The notes beneath the pieces were generated by a model. The model had not been told where the DNA came from. It saw only the letters and a list, made by a program, of their open reading frames with translations, and did not search any database. Position numbers and translations under genes: made by a program. A stretch of DNA of 64,000 nt from Marsupella aquatica (taxonomy: Eukaryota; Marchantiophyta), in the NCBI GenBank assembly GCA_973895155.1, contig OZ316894.1, positions 12,276,001 through 12,340,000 on the forward strand. Reading direction: 5' to 3'. Positions 50,740 to 61,680 of this stretch are shown one piece after another (the stretch's first letter is position 1; every line of letters begins with the position of its first letter).

Positions 50740-51150
50740 CTCAAACTTGACATTTGCAGAAAACATTACATTGCTTGAAATTTGTTGTTTATACACAAGA
50801 TGTTGGTGTGTAAACGTTGTCATTTTGCGCAAGAAATGTTTGCAGAAAAAATGTTCTTTTGCAAAAGATGTTAGTATGTAAAAGTCATTATTTGTGGGAA
50901 AGATGATGTGCAAAAGATGTCATTTGCAGAAAAAGTAATGTTCCGCAAAAGATGGCAGTGCAAAAAAACATCATTATGTGAAAGAAGTTGTTTGTGGGAA
51001 AGTTGTTAATGCTTAAGCAATGTTGTTCGCGGAAAATATGACACTGCACAGAAGATGTCAGAGTGTAAAATATATTTAATTTGTAGAGACGATGTTATTG
51101 CACAAATATGATGTTGGGAAGAAGATATTATTTACAGAAAAGATTATCCT
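50740..51150. repeat. Degenerate short-repeat tract
   Basis: Variants of two phrases, tttgcagaaaa and gcaaaagatgtca, alternate about a dozen times at irregular 20-35 bp spacing, with gtgggaaag as a third recurring piece. There is no open frame. The spacing is too irregular and the units too diverged for CRISPR or a simple minisatellite. Confidence 0.7.
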
Positions 51151-51302
51151 CAATACTCACCTTTCCTTGTCCCATCCATGCACAAGATTCCTTGTCAACT
51201 CTCCTTCAATCTCCCATGAATTTCAATTTCAGATTCAATTCGCCATAGCCGTGCAGGATTAATTTTCCATAGCCTCTTGCTCAGTCTCGGAGAGTCGGGT
51301 GC

Positions 51303-51437
51303 TGATAATGTGTTCAATGTAATCTCCAACTGAAAATGATAACTTCTCCCTCGGGTGGTGTTTATATATAGTGGTAAGGTTACAAGGTGTGTTCCTAACT
51401 AGGGTTAGGTTAGTAACTTAACTGTAGTATCTTAACA
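51303..51437 (-). repeat. LTR-like sequence, copia-related
   Basis: On the minus strand it begins TGTTAAGATACTACAG, runs through CTAACCTAACCCTAGTTAGG and a TATATATAAA box, and ends ACATTATCA, giving TG...CA termini. The start resembles the copia 3' LTR at 61,484 (TGTTAAGG, CTAACC, TTAGG). No polypurine tract, primer site or target duplication was found, so it could be a solo or miniature LTR. Confidence 0.4.
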
Positions 51438-52841
51438 ATTCTGTCTTTTTTTGCCAATGTTTTCTTCCCAGTATGGTTTTCTTAGCTTTCTACTAGTAAT
51501 TTAAAATTTATTGTTAGTATTAATCACTCTTTTTCTCCAATAAAATAGACTGTGTGGGTACTAGCATTTCCCCTCCTTGATAGGACGGCGAAGGATCCTC
51601 CTTGGTCCTTGTGCATGGGTGTTGACCTCCCCATTTTCCAGTGCCCTGATCCACCAGTCCTCCCTTTTCCAGTTTCTTCTTTGCCTCCTTTTTTGCTTCT
51701 CTCTTTCTTTGGCACCCCTTTCCCATTCTTCGTTGGCTCCCCTTTTGCTTAGTGTTGAGACCATGTCTTCCAGTCCTATTTTCAAATACGTTGCACTTCT
51801 CCCTATATTATAGCATGCTCATCCTGGAACATGCTTTATTTTTTGTCTTGTAGTGATCTGAAAGTAAATAAAATATGAGAGCATAGAAGTGCTGTTATAT
51901 AAGTAAAGTGTCTGCCAAGAAAAGCACAGTGACCAAAAAAGGTACAGTCAAACGATGCTACAATGTGTGCACTTAACTCAGGGTGCCTTATGAATGATAC
52001 TCCTTTCAATAAAAACCATAAATTTAGGAAAGAAAAACATGAGGAGAACTTAAGAGGCTATGTATTCATGTTCTTCATCATCATTTCTCTCACTTGTGGT
52101 GGTGGAGCCTTTGGTTTCATCTCTAAGAAAACACATACTGTGAAAGGGGGCTGCCAAAATATGTTCAAAACACTCTAGAATACCTAAAACTAAAGGGGTC
52201 TAAAAATTAATTAAAAATGTATAGAATACAAAGGCTGCCCCTTGATAAGGCAGATTGAAATGAAAATACATGACACAAAAATCTGAATAAGACAAAATCT
52301 GAAATGTGCATTCACCATATAGCTCCACCCCATCCCTCATTCCTTTATTGCCCACTAAGTCCTTTGAACATAAATAAAGACCAATGCAATAAAGAATCTT
52401 GCAATACAAATTATTATATATACTATTTTTGTATCATTTTTGTCCCATCTCTCTTTTATAGTCCACTCTATTTTCTGTTTTGTCCTTATTGGGAGTTACA
52501 GTCTAGAGGTTTCACTCTACATAGTAGCACTCAAAAGTAGCATTGCATTGCGCTTTATTATTAAAACTTCCCCTTTTCTCTTCTCCCTCCCATAACCCCT
52601 CCTCTTGCAGCTCTGCCTCAGGCAACTATGTCCGCCTCTGCAGGCTTTGAGCGTAGTTCCTTAACAATTGTACATCAGTGGATGCCCAGAGGGTGCCTTT
52701 CATATAATGACAATATAATTCAATGGCTTCTAAGCTAATTTGACCTAGGCAGATCCAACCTGAGCCGACCTCACCTAAGCTGATCTGACCTAAGCCTTTC
52801 ATTGTGCAAGTGCTTGCGCTCTTGTTTGTTTGGGTTTGAGT

Positions 52842-53178
52842 GTGTTTAGGTATTAACTCTTACGTCTAGGGTTACGATATATAACCATAGTTAGCCTAAC
52901 TATGGTTGGAGATGTTGTTAGGTTAACTAAATTGCACACTATATATCCTAGCTAGGATAAGTGGAACTAGGGCTTATTGTTACAAAACCACATGAGAGAT
53001 GAGGAGAGCTTACATTATGGAGACTTGGTATGGTTGACGGGCTTCGAGTTCAATAAAGTTCTCTTGTGTGTTTTCGTGGACGTAGCCTCAAGGAGATGAA
53101 CCACGTATCTCTTGTGTTGACTACTTGTGCGTTGGATGTGTCATGTGCTTACTGTTGCGATTATCGTCTATGCTAAAA
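52842..53178 (+). repeat. Solo LTR-like remnant, copia family
   Basis: Begins tgtttaggtattaactc and contains tagttagcctaactatgg, caataaagttctcttgtgtg, gtggacgtagcctcaagg, gaaccacgtatctcttgtgt and gactacttgtgc. Most of these blocks have counterparts in order in the 3' LTR at 61,153-61,484. No internal element sequence flanks it. The 3' terminus lacks a clean CA, so the end is approximate. Confidence 0.6.
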
Positions 53179-53599
53179 AAGTGGTCCTTGCCTTCTTTCT
53201 CGCTGTATTCTGAAATGAGAATTCCTGGGAAATTTTTTTTAAAATGATTCAATTAATCTATGCATCAATGTGGCATAGAAAAACTAGTAAAAAATTAAAC
53301 CTAATAAATCTTTCCATGATATGTGAAGGGATGTGAAGTAAAGAATTGTGATTCTTCACTCAACCAATAATACTTTCAAAGTTGTTTTGCATATGGATGA
53401 ACATCCTTAATGCTAGTTATGTTGAGATAAATTGGACAACATGTTGTCATATGGACCTAGAGTACAATATACAATCTATCTTGACATAAGATGTTTGGTT
53501 CATCCAGTTTAGGGTGCGCCCATGACCAAAAGAAAAAATTCACTATTGATGTTCAGCTGAGTATAGTGAAAGTCACAAGCTGTGCTTTCATGACACAAT

Positions 53600-53602
<3 letters not shown>

Positions 53603-53640
<38 letters not shown>
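53603..53640. repeat. (TC)n microsatellite
   Basis: Nineteen TC units without interruption. Confidence 0.97.
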
Positions 53641-53644
<4 letters not shown>

Positions 53645-54202
53645 ATTGATCTCTAGTGTGAGCACAATAAAGGGTTCCTCCAAGATATAGGCCCTCTCCA
53701 CTAGTCTAACCTCAGCAGCACTTAACCATGATGAAGTTGTGCTCCAAACAACCTATTTAACCACTTGCTAGAGTGAAGTATTAACAAGTTGTTAACTCTT
53801 ATTAGTCTCAACAATGTTATAATGAATGGAGTACTTGTAAAAGAACATACACCGTAATCCTCCCCCACAGAGTGCACCATAATTTATGGGTATTATGAGC
53901 TTTATTGAGAGCAACTTATGAAAATTATTTAGTTACAGTAAGTTAACACCTAATTAAGCCTATGATTTCCCTCCAAAACACAGTACAAAGTGCATTAAGA
54001 TCCATGTGGTTCGTCACAAACTCAATGGCAATTAAATTTGAGATAAGATTGATGTTCCAAGGTTGGAATTCACACTTAATTTCACACCTGAGCGAGCGTG
54101 CATGTTTCAACCTAGGCAATTGCACAGCGAGCGACTGAGTCCGCTTTGGATTCGGAATGCATGTGCGGTTCAGTGGCCTTATTTGTCATGTTGCCTTTCA
54201 GG

Positions 54203-54255
<53 letters not shown>
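54203..54255. repeat. (TA)n(GA)n compound microsatellite
   Basis: Nine TA units followed directly by about seventeen GA units. Confidence 0.97.
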
Positions 54256-54257
<2 letters not shown>

Positions 54258-54848
54258 TGGAATGAAATGATAATAGAGACTCAATCTAGCCACATTTCTA
54301 GAGAAAATTCTAAACAAATACGGAACATTGAGAGGTAACCTATTTCTTCAAACTCCTAAACTTCTATGCTTAACCTGGTGGTAATACTGTATACCCCGAG
54401 CTGTGTTAAACTAGTGTCGGTACCAGTATACAAGTTGGCAGGGTTAACATAAAGTAAATCTGCTCAGCCTGTTGTGGACGAAATTGTACTTGCACTGATT
54501 CGGATAGCTCACTGACATTCTACATACTCATCATGAGGGCCTTACCATTTGTACAATCTCGTTGGAGGTAACACATCTACAGCACACGAAAAAGAAATTG
54601 TGGAGAATTTCACATCCTAAGATTATAGATACATTGCTTGAGCCAAAAAATCTCTTAAATCTCATTAGACCAGAAGTCCTTACTATCCACCTTCCATGCC
54701 TACTTCTATCAAATTCATTGACATCCTCACTTTGGAACAAAATGCTCGTCGGAGGAGAATGAGTGAAAAATCTGCAGATGCCCACCGCTGAGGGAATGGG
54801 AGACAAGGCAAGACTGCCCCAGAAGAAGTTCAGAAATTATCTTCTAAA

Positions 54849-55286
54849 TCATTGTTCCTTGTTCCCATACCCGATCTGACTGGCATAACGTCTTGAATAT
54901 TGAGAAATGACTGCAATCCAACCTGCTCTTTCGATGCAGGAAATGCCCATAGTGGACACATAGTGAAATTCAGTAACGAAAACGATCAGAGGTACCACCC
55001 CAATGTAGCCAAGACCTTCGCAACTTTGCTCCATAGCTTTGTTGCATTTGATTGAAGCAAAATCTTCTTCTTCGCAATTTAAAACCTGCCCAGGTAAATA
55101 ACCGATTAGGAACTTCATGGCCAGGGGCACTGCCCAAACGAATCCTTCAACCCATGAGGCAGATAGAGCATGCACTCTGAGTGCCTTGAGTGTTGCTAAG
55201 TTGCCATTAGTCTGGGTAAGGAAATCTGGGAAAGCAAATGAATGCCTCCACAGATAGGCAATGCTGGTACCGAGTAGGAACTTCAA
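54849..55286 (-). other. Unrecognised 145-codon open frame downstream of the HIG1 gene
   Basis: A continuous frame with no ATG at its beginning (first listed codon is TTG) that starts within the stop region of the HIG1 gene, in another frame. It predicts two hydrophobic segments (VEGFVWAVPLAMKFLIGYL and GYIGVVPLIVFV) and several cysteines. I recognise no family. It could be an exon of a membrane protein gene or a chance frame in a 3' untranslated region. Confidence 0.25.
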
Positions 55287-56178
55287 TTAGTTCCTTGATA
55301 GTACACAGTGCCCACCATCAGTGCAACGGTGGCTCCTTGCATCAACACACGAGCACGCATGAGCATCTGACTTCGTTGAGATTTTCCTTGTTTGAATGAA
55401 TACAGCCCAGCAACCAAAACCCCAGCTGTTGCGAAGGCACCTGAACAATAGGCAGATAGAGAACCAACTATAAGAAATGTTCTGTTAAATATAAGATTCC
55501 ATTGCAGTAATTTGCATAGATAGACACTAATATCACAGCAAACCACAAGTAGTCAAGCCCCGCACGACTTGAATGCACTACATATCCGTCCGTCTCTAGG
55601 GTTAGAAGAATATTGAATAGGTAGCTGCCGTTTGGCGGAGCATCCACTGACTGAACTCTGCATGCGTTCTCTACCCCATTTGCTTCGGCAAACTGTATTC
55701 ATAACGGATCAATTTGGGTCCCTATGGAATTCGATTTTCCGTGAAGACTTATCATCAGCAAAAGCTCTACACAATCCTCGGAATCCAACCTCATAACGAA
55801 AGGCCAAAGGCCTAACCAGTAAAATAATATTCTCCGGTGACTTGGTGTGATTCTTCTGAATCGCCGCATTCAAGCTAACACAGTGCCACACCCAGCGTAC
55901 GCTGCCAGACCTAAATAGTATCAGACCTAAGAAAACACCCTGCTCTTCCTCACTTGCACGATCACCGTAATGTCACGCGCAAGCACAAAGCAAACCTTGG
56001 ATGGAACCATACGGGCGATTCAGAAACATCTACGCCACACCCCACGCACGAGCAGATTGGAACATACAGTAGACACCGAAAGCACTTTACCTATCGGAAC
56101 GAGAGGGTTCCGATAATCCCTCTTATTCTCGAACATATCCTCATTGTCCATGGCCCCAAGCGGTGGAATGCTGCCCAT
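55283..56178 (-). CDS. HIG1-domain (hypoxia-induced) mitochondrial inner-membrane protein
   Basis: HIG1-domain proteins are small hairpin proteins of the mitochondrial inner membrane that stabilise cytochrome oxidase and supercomplexes. Two exons, 56091-56178 and 55283-55440, join by GT-AG in phase 1 to give 81 aa. The join restores RNPLVPIGAFATAGVLVAGL, the typical first helix of the domain (about 24-43). The family signature Q-x3-R-x-R-x3-Q is complete (Q54, R58, R60, Q64), followed by the second helix GATVALMVGTVYYQG. The intron is 650 bp. ATG 56178 is the first in frame; the frame stays open upstream but only from a TTG. A second ATG nine codons later (residue 10) is also possible. Confidence 0.88.
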
Positions 56179-58969
56179 CGTTTCTGAAGCCTCTCCTTTC
56201 TTAGAACTCCCTCCTTCCAGATTCCGCAATTGGGTAAAACCTCAGCAGAGAATCAATGTGTGTCGATCCCCCCACCATACAGTACACACAGGCCTTCTTC
56301 GACGGGGCAGAATCTGTCAAATGGTAAGGCTTGCAATTAGTTCACGGTGCGTACATCCACAAACCTACCTCCCTGTACAATTTGAAATGAAAGCCCACAC
56401 TACCAACACAATTCCCACGACGAATGTCTCGATGTCGAGAAATTGATGATGCGGTTCATTTGTTTGTGTGCAACCACAGTTTGACCACGTCAAGTATCGT
56501 CTGTTCAACTACTTTGGACCATTCACAGACTGCCACGTAAGCCATTTGCTCCCAGAGTATTTCTCATTAAAGTTACAGCGTATCTTCATACGGTGTGGGA
56601 CCTATGGCGTCCCTACGCGGCCAATTTGAAATCCTCCTGTACTGGTCTCGATGTCATCGTTCTGTCCGGGGCGGGAGTATTCACAATTAGTTCTTCTCAC
56701 CAGCGAACAAACAAACACTGACTGTCTTTCCATCTTTCATATCGAAAGCACTGAAAGAAAAATTGAAGAACTGAGAACTGAAAAGCCGAACGCACAGCAC
56801 AAAGCGATATCCAAGGTGAGGTTAAATGAGAATCCACAGGCAAGAGTTCACATTAAGCACTTGGAAGAATTTAATTAAGCCAGAATTCCCTATCCGATCA
56901 GAGCACCAGACGCACGGATAGATTAATGACGCCAACTAATTATCAAAGCTAAAATTGCCAGACCGAGCTCCTTTAGGCACGAGAATTGAAAAGCTGGAAC
57001 TGACCGATAAGCTGGAACTGACCGTTAACATCTACTGTAGATATATGTGCGCAAGAAGGTATCCGAGAACTAACGTACAACATCAAGTAATGAGTCAGGC
57101 AGTAAACACTCTGTCACAGTTACACAATTTTGATAAAGCAGGGACTACGAGCTGACTTCGGCTGGTAGTGTCGTGCCGAATAATAATACAATTTCCCTCG
57201 AGCTTGGAAGCATTTTGTGCCATAATGCAGCGAGCAAGGAGACTTCATGCAGCAATGAGCGACTCCTAAGCATGACTCAACGGGAGAATAGTATCAGATG
57301 TATAGTCTGACGCTCAACATGATGCGAGAAACGCAAATGAACGACGAAATTTCAACTAATGGACAACAAAGAAGCTGTGAACTGGCCTTGCATCCACAAC
57401 GCACCAACTTGTGAAAACCCCTTGTGCATCGAAACTGGCAGATCGTCTGTATAATACGAATTCAAAATCTCTCGACACAAGATCTGGAAAGCGATCTCCA
57501 CAGCTTCTGTAATATGCCAAGATTTCACAGAACTTCGATCACCTTTGCATGACCAGAGAGTGGACGAGTAGATCGAAACCATGTGCACACTCAATTAGTC
57601 AACGTAATGACAATCATTCACTTCACCTCTTCGACGAGACAAGTAAAGGAGACCCTGCTGATACGTAAGTTGGCCCTCAAGATTGACACCAAGTGGACGA
57701 GTGACAATATCAAGGCCCAAGAGTACAATGTCCAGGACGTCTCGTAACAAATTGCTACTCGCCAGATCTGTAAGCCAGAAAGATTGCAAGCAACTTTACA
57801 AAATGGAAAAAGGTGAGTTTCTTGATGAAAAACATAACAAATTGTACCCAATTGTTCCGTAGCAGATATCTCTTTCTCCCTTTGCGGTTGATCGACTCTG
57901 GTTGTTCGACTCTAGTTGTTCGGCAAGATGTAGAACGATAGTATGAGCGATCTTGAATCAACGGGACAATGCTGAAATGATGACAGAAGCGATCTTCTCT
58001 CTCAAATGAACACAAAATCTTGGACCCAATGAGCGAGTGAACTCGAAATGTCAATCGAGCGCTCAATTGAGGGCATCAAGGTATGGCGTGAGCGTTACCG
58101 AAACACCGATTTCCCAGCATCCATTATTATTAATTTGTGCAAGCCGAAGCGAAGTAGAGAAGCACTGAAAATCTGGAACGTGGTGATGCGGAAGCACAAC
58201 AATGACATCAGTCAGGTACTGAGAACCTCTTTCTGTACAGTGTAATTATAAGCCATTCCATCAGCCCTCAAAAGGGTCTTGCCCTCAAAAGGGTCTTGCC
58301 CTCAAAACTCGCCTGCCATGACCACCCCACTTTCATGGGCACCCTCATTGGCTTCCCTGTAAATTGGGGTGGAAGGTCCATGACCACCCCCACTTAAATT
58401 CTGAATGGTACTAAAGTTACGGGTGTGTAAGTATTTTTGGAGGCCTCTGCTACATCCATAATGTCATGCTCAAAAAGTCACTTCCACATTATGCCCAAAA
58501 TGTCATTTCCGGACTGTATTTATGTACCCTAAGGATTGCCTGGGCTGGGGTTCTAGACTGAACCCGGTTCTCCAGATTGCTCATAAAGATACCCGATGAT
58601 AGCTCAGGAAATCTTACCGTCTACCGCCAACCAGCTTTTCTTCATTTTCTGGTCACATGATTACAGCTAGTAACCCTGTGCCAGAAAGTGCTTATGCCAT
58701 ACTTTCATGGGCACCAGCCATTTTGGGGCAAAAAGTAGTCAGAAACTTATCTAGAAAAGGGGCTGGCTAATGATACTCGGGCCAAACTCTGTAAAAATGG
58801 CAACAGTTTGCCACATTAGGATCAAGGGTTACATTAGGATCAAGGGCTGGTATCATTTGCCAGCAAGCCCTAGGCAAGAAAATGCCCGTGACCAAAGGGG
58901 TTTGGCCACAAAAGCTGAACTACTCTACTCTTTATAATTTGTGACTGATTAGTTATTGTCACCAATACA

Positions 58970-59060
58970 TGAATGTTTCATTAGTATAGTGATCACTCTC
59001 GTGAGGGGGAGGTCTCAGGTTCAAAACTCGGGTCCTGAAATGCTTTGACCCAAATTTGAC
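58970..59060 (+). repeat. Possible tRNA-derived SINE head
   Basis: A-box-like ttagtatagtgatcactc and B-box-like ggttcaaaactc are about 35 bases apart, close to tRNA spacing, with gaggtctcaggttcaaaact resembling a T-arm. Acceptor-stem pairing is absent, so a retroposed tRNA-like promoter is more likely than a tRNA gene. Confidence 0.4.
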
Positions 59061-59335
59061 TCGCAATAGTACAAAAACATGATAAGTTGGGGTTGCATTT
59101 AAATTTGAGATAATTCATTATAATATGATACCTCAAAATAATATAAGTTTGAAATAGAATTCATACATGTAATTTTTATTTGATAAGAGAAAAAAATGTA
59201 TCAAAACCTAAATGTATCTAAAAGACTAACCTAAATAACCATACCTAAATTGTCCACCACCTAATCTGAAATAAATCATAAAGAATTTAATCTTTTTCTC
59301 CTCTCATCGTCAACCTTTTGTTGATGTATATACAA

Positions 59336-59473
59336 ACCAGCATATGAAGGATAAATACGCTCGTCGGCAAAATATTTCTCAAGCAACAAGCATTGTATGC
59401 ATCGACCAGCATCTAAAGAATGAACACACTCGTAGGCAAAATATTTCTCAAGCAACAAGCATTGTATGCATCG
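59336..59473. repeat. Tandem duplication, period 69 bp
   Basis: Two copies of accagcatntnaaggataaa-like sequence, each continuing through gcaaaatatttctcaagcaa to gtatgcatcg. The second halves are identical. Confidence 0.95.
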
Positions 59474-60958
59474 AGAACACTCCATCGATGACAACACAAA
59501 GCCAAAGTATATCTCCAACAAAAAAGAGTTGCATCCAAATGTCCCGGGCCAAATGTACTAGATTAAGTGACTATAGGCAGGTCTGTAGCAAATGACTAGG
59601 TCATTGCTACCACCGGCTAGAGCAAACTCGCACTAGTCCAAGAGAATACGATAGAAAACTACCTATGAACGACCCTAATGATCGAGCGCATCCCTCCACG
59701 ACCACCTAGGCAAATGGTAGGTTGCAAGCAACGCTTATGGCGTCGCTTGCCCCAGAAAATGCCTATGAGGTTGCTTTGGCCCAAAAAAGGCAAAAGAATA
59801 AGCAATGAGAGGAGAGGAGAAGAGAAGAGAATGAGGAGAATGAACTGAGAGACTCTCCCTTTTATGCTAATCATCTCTAAGTTCTTAATTAATGTCATAC
59901 CTAATTTCATTAGCGACTAATTAATATCATACCTAACCTAATTAAAAGCACACCCACCCATTCTTCTAGAACTACTCAAATAAAAATCTATGTTGACAAA
60001 TGAGTGAGAAGTCCACAAAAGGAATAAAAACACATTTTTTGTTTTGATGTTGACCCCCGTCTTGCAAGAAAAATGAAAGATTTATAAAACCTGAAATCTC
60101 TCCATTCTTTGTCTTTATTGTTCCTCCCCTTAAAAGACCCTTAAACCATCCATCGCTCCCCACTTCTAAGATAGAATAGGGGTTAGCTTGTTCGATACAC
60201 TCAACTAGTGTCTGCCCCCTCTAGCAAGAAAAAAATATAAACAAAGACCAATTTTGAAAATCTCTCCCTTAAATACCCTTAAACCTTTCAGCAATTAAAG
60301 AAAAAATTCTTTAAACCCTTATTATTTCTCCCCTTAAAGTAATCCTCCATCCGGGCCAAAAAATAAAAATGTCTCTTTTTGTCTTTTTGATTTTCCCATT
60401 CTTTAAAATACCCTTGATTCTCTATCTGTTTTAATTCTCAAAGAAAATAAAATAATGAGATCAACCATAGGGCATGCTCCTTACTCATCGTTTTTTCTAA
60501 AAAAAAGAAGCCCCTTTAAAAATCTTTTCGAGGTGACCAATTTCACCAAAAACAAAAAGGAAGCCCCTTTAAGAGTCGTACCTTTTCAAGGTGACTTTGG
60601 TCCCAAAGGGAGATATATAAAAGCATTAAAAAATTCTGATAACTAAAAGACAAAAAATGGTGAGAGAATCAAGTACACACGTACATTGAGGGGGGAGCAT
60701 TTAATGTACTTTCATTTGTGTTGAATATAATATACTCTGTGTACTCCAATTTATCTTGATCTTGAGTACTCCATACAAACTAAAGAGTGTTAGAATGAGT
60801 ATATTGTGACTAAAGTATATTTGTGTGCCTCTTTACTTATGTGGAGAAAGCATATCTGGAGAAAACTTATGTGGAGAAAACTTATACGCAGAAAAAACGT
60901 TTGGAGCCATTTTGGGCTCCCACCACAAAGCTGAACTTTAAGTTCAGCCAATAAGGGC

Positions 60959-61004
60959 TGTTTGCCTACAGCTCGTTACAATGTTTGCCTACAGCTCGTT
61001 ACAA
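60959..61004. repeat. Tandem duplication, period 23 bp
   Basis: Two perfect copies of tgtttgcctacagctcgttacaa, close to the outer end of the copia 3' LTR. Confidence 0.95.
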
Positions 61005-61152
61005 TGCACTGTAGATGGTTGCCAGTCGTTGACAATGAGCTAGCGGAGGTTTTCCAAGAATGAGTGAGCGGAGCAAGGAATTTTCCCGATAAGTTAATTT
61101 CTCAATTTCTATTAAAGAGAGCAGTTGTTCAAGTTACTATTTGTCACCAGAG

Positions 61153-61484
61153 TGTTGAACTAAGACGTCATTCGCAACGACCATATAACCATGACTCATT
61201 CCATGCACACGTAGTCGACACAATCTCTACGTGGTTCACCTCTTCTCCAGGACTACGTCCACACGAATACTCAAACTTTACTTCAAGAGTGGACGAACAC
61301 ACATGCTCTTCCTCTTCCTCAAGTTGCTCCGTTACAATGAGTAAGCACAACACACCGGCGGCTTACACTAGCCCTGGTATATACAAGGTCACACACGACT
61401 AACCTAACCTCAGTTAAGATCCTAACTATGGTTAGCCTAAGTACCGTAACCTATGAGTCACAAGACTAAGAGCAATCCTTAACA
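61153..61484 (-). repeat. Copia 3' LTR
   Basis: 332 bp, beginning TGTTAAGGATTGC next to the polypurine tract and ending TTAGTTCAACA, so TGTT...AACA terminal inverted bases are present. The 5' LTR is outside the window, so neither LTR identity (age) nor the target duplication can be checked here. Confidence 0.75.
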
Positions 61485-61495
61485 AACTCCCCCTT
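61485..61495 (-). other. Polypurine tract of the copia element
   Basis: AAGGGGGAGTT on the minus strand, directly before the LTR TG. This is the plus-strand priming site used in reverse transcription and is typical of plant copia elements. Confidence 0.8.
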
Positions 61496-61680
61496 GACTC
61501 TAGTCTTGGGGACTGCAATTTCTGCTATCCATATGAGATACTCAGCGGGAAATTCTAGACAATCACCTAAAACCATAGGTGTCCCCCTAAAAACCATTTA
61601 AGGTTAACTAGAATTAAGCCGTAGCCATAACAGGATTGAGTAACCCATATACAAAAATTACATATTGTTAAGTTACTCTC

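Larger units (their letters stand above)
49541..54848. other. Intergenic region with microsatellites and LTR-like relics
   Basis: No gene recognised. The first 300-400 bp should hold the PAM68 promoter. Further on are a poly-C/poly-A/poly-T area (50.1-50.25 kb), a degenerate repeat tract (50.74-51.15 kb), two LTR-like sequences and two long dinucleotide runs. Confidence 0.6.
56230..61152. other. Intergenic region with tandem repeats
   Basis: No confidently recognised gene. Minus-strand frames at 57.35-57.85 kb look slightly protein-like but match nothing I know (see findings). Short duplications occur near 56,990, 58,270, 58,820, 59,336 and 60,959. There is a possible SINE head near 58,970. 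From 59.9 to 60.7 kb the DNA is AT-rich with many cccctt/aaaccctt blocks. Confidence 0.55.
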
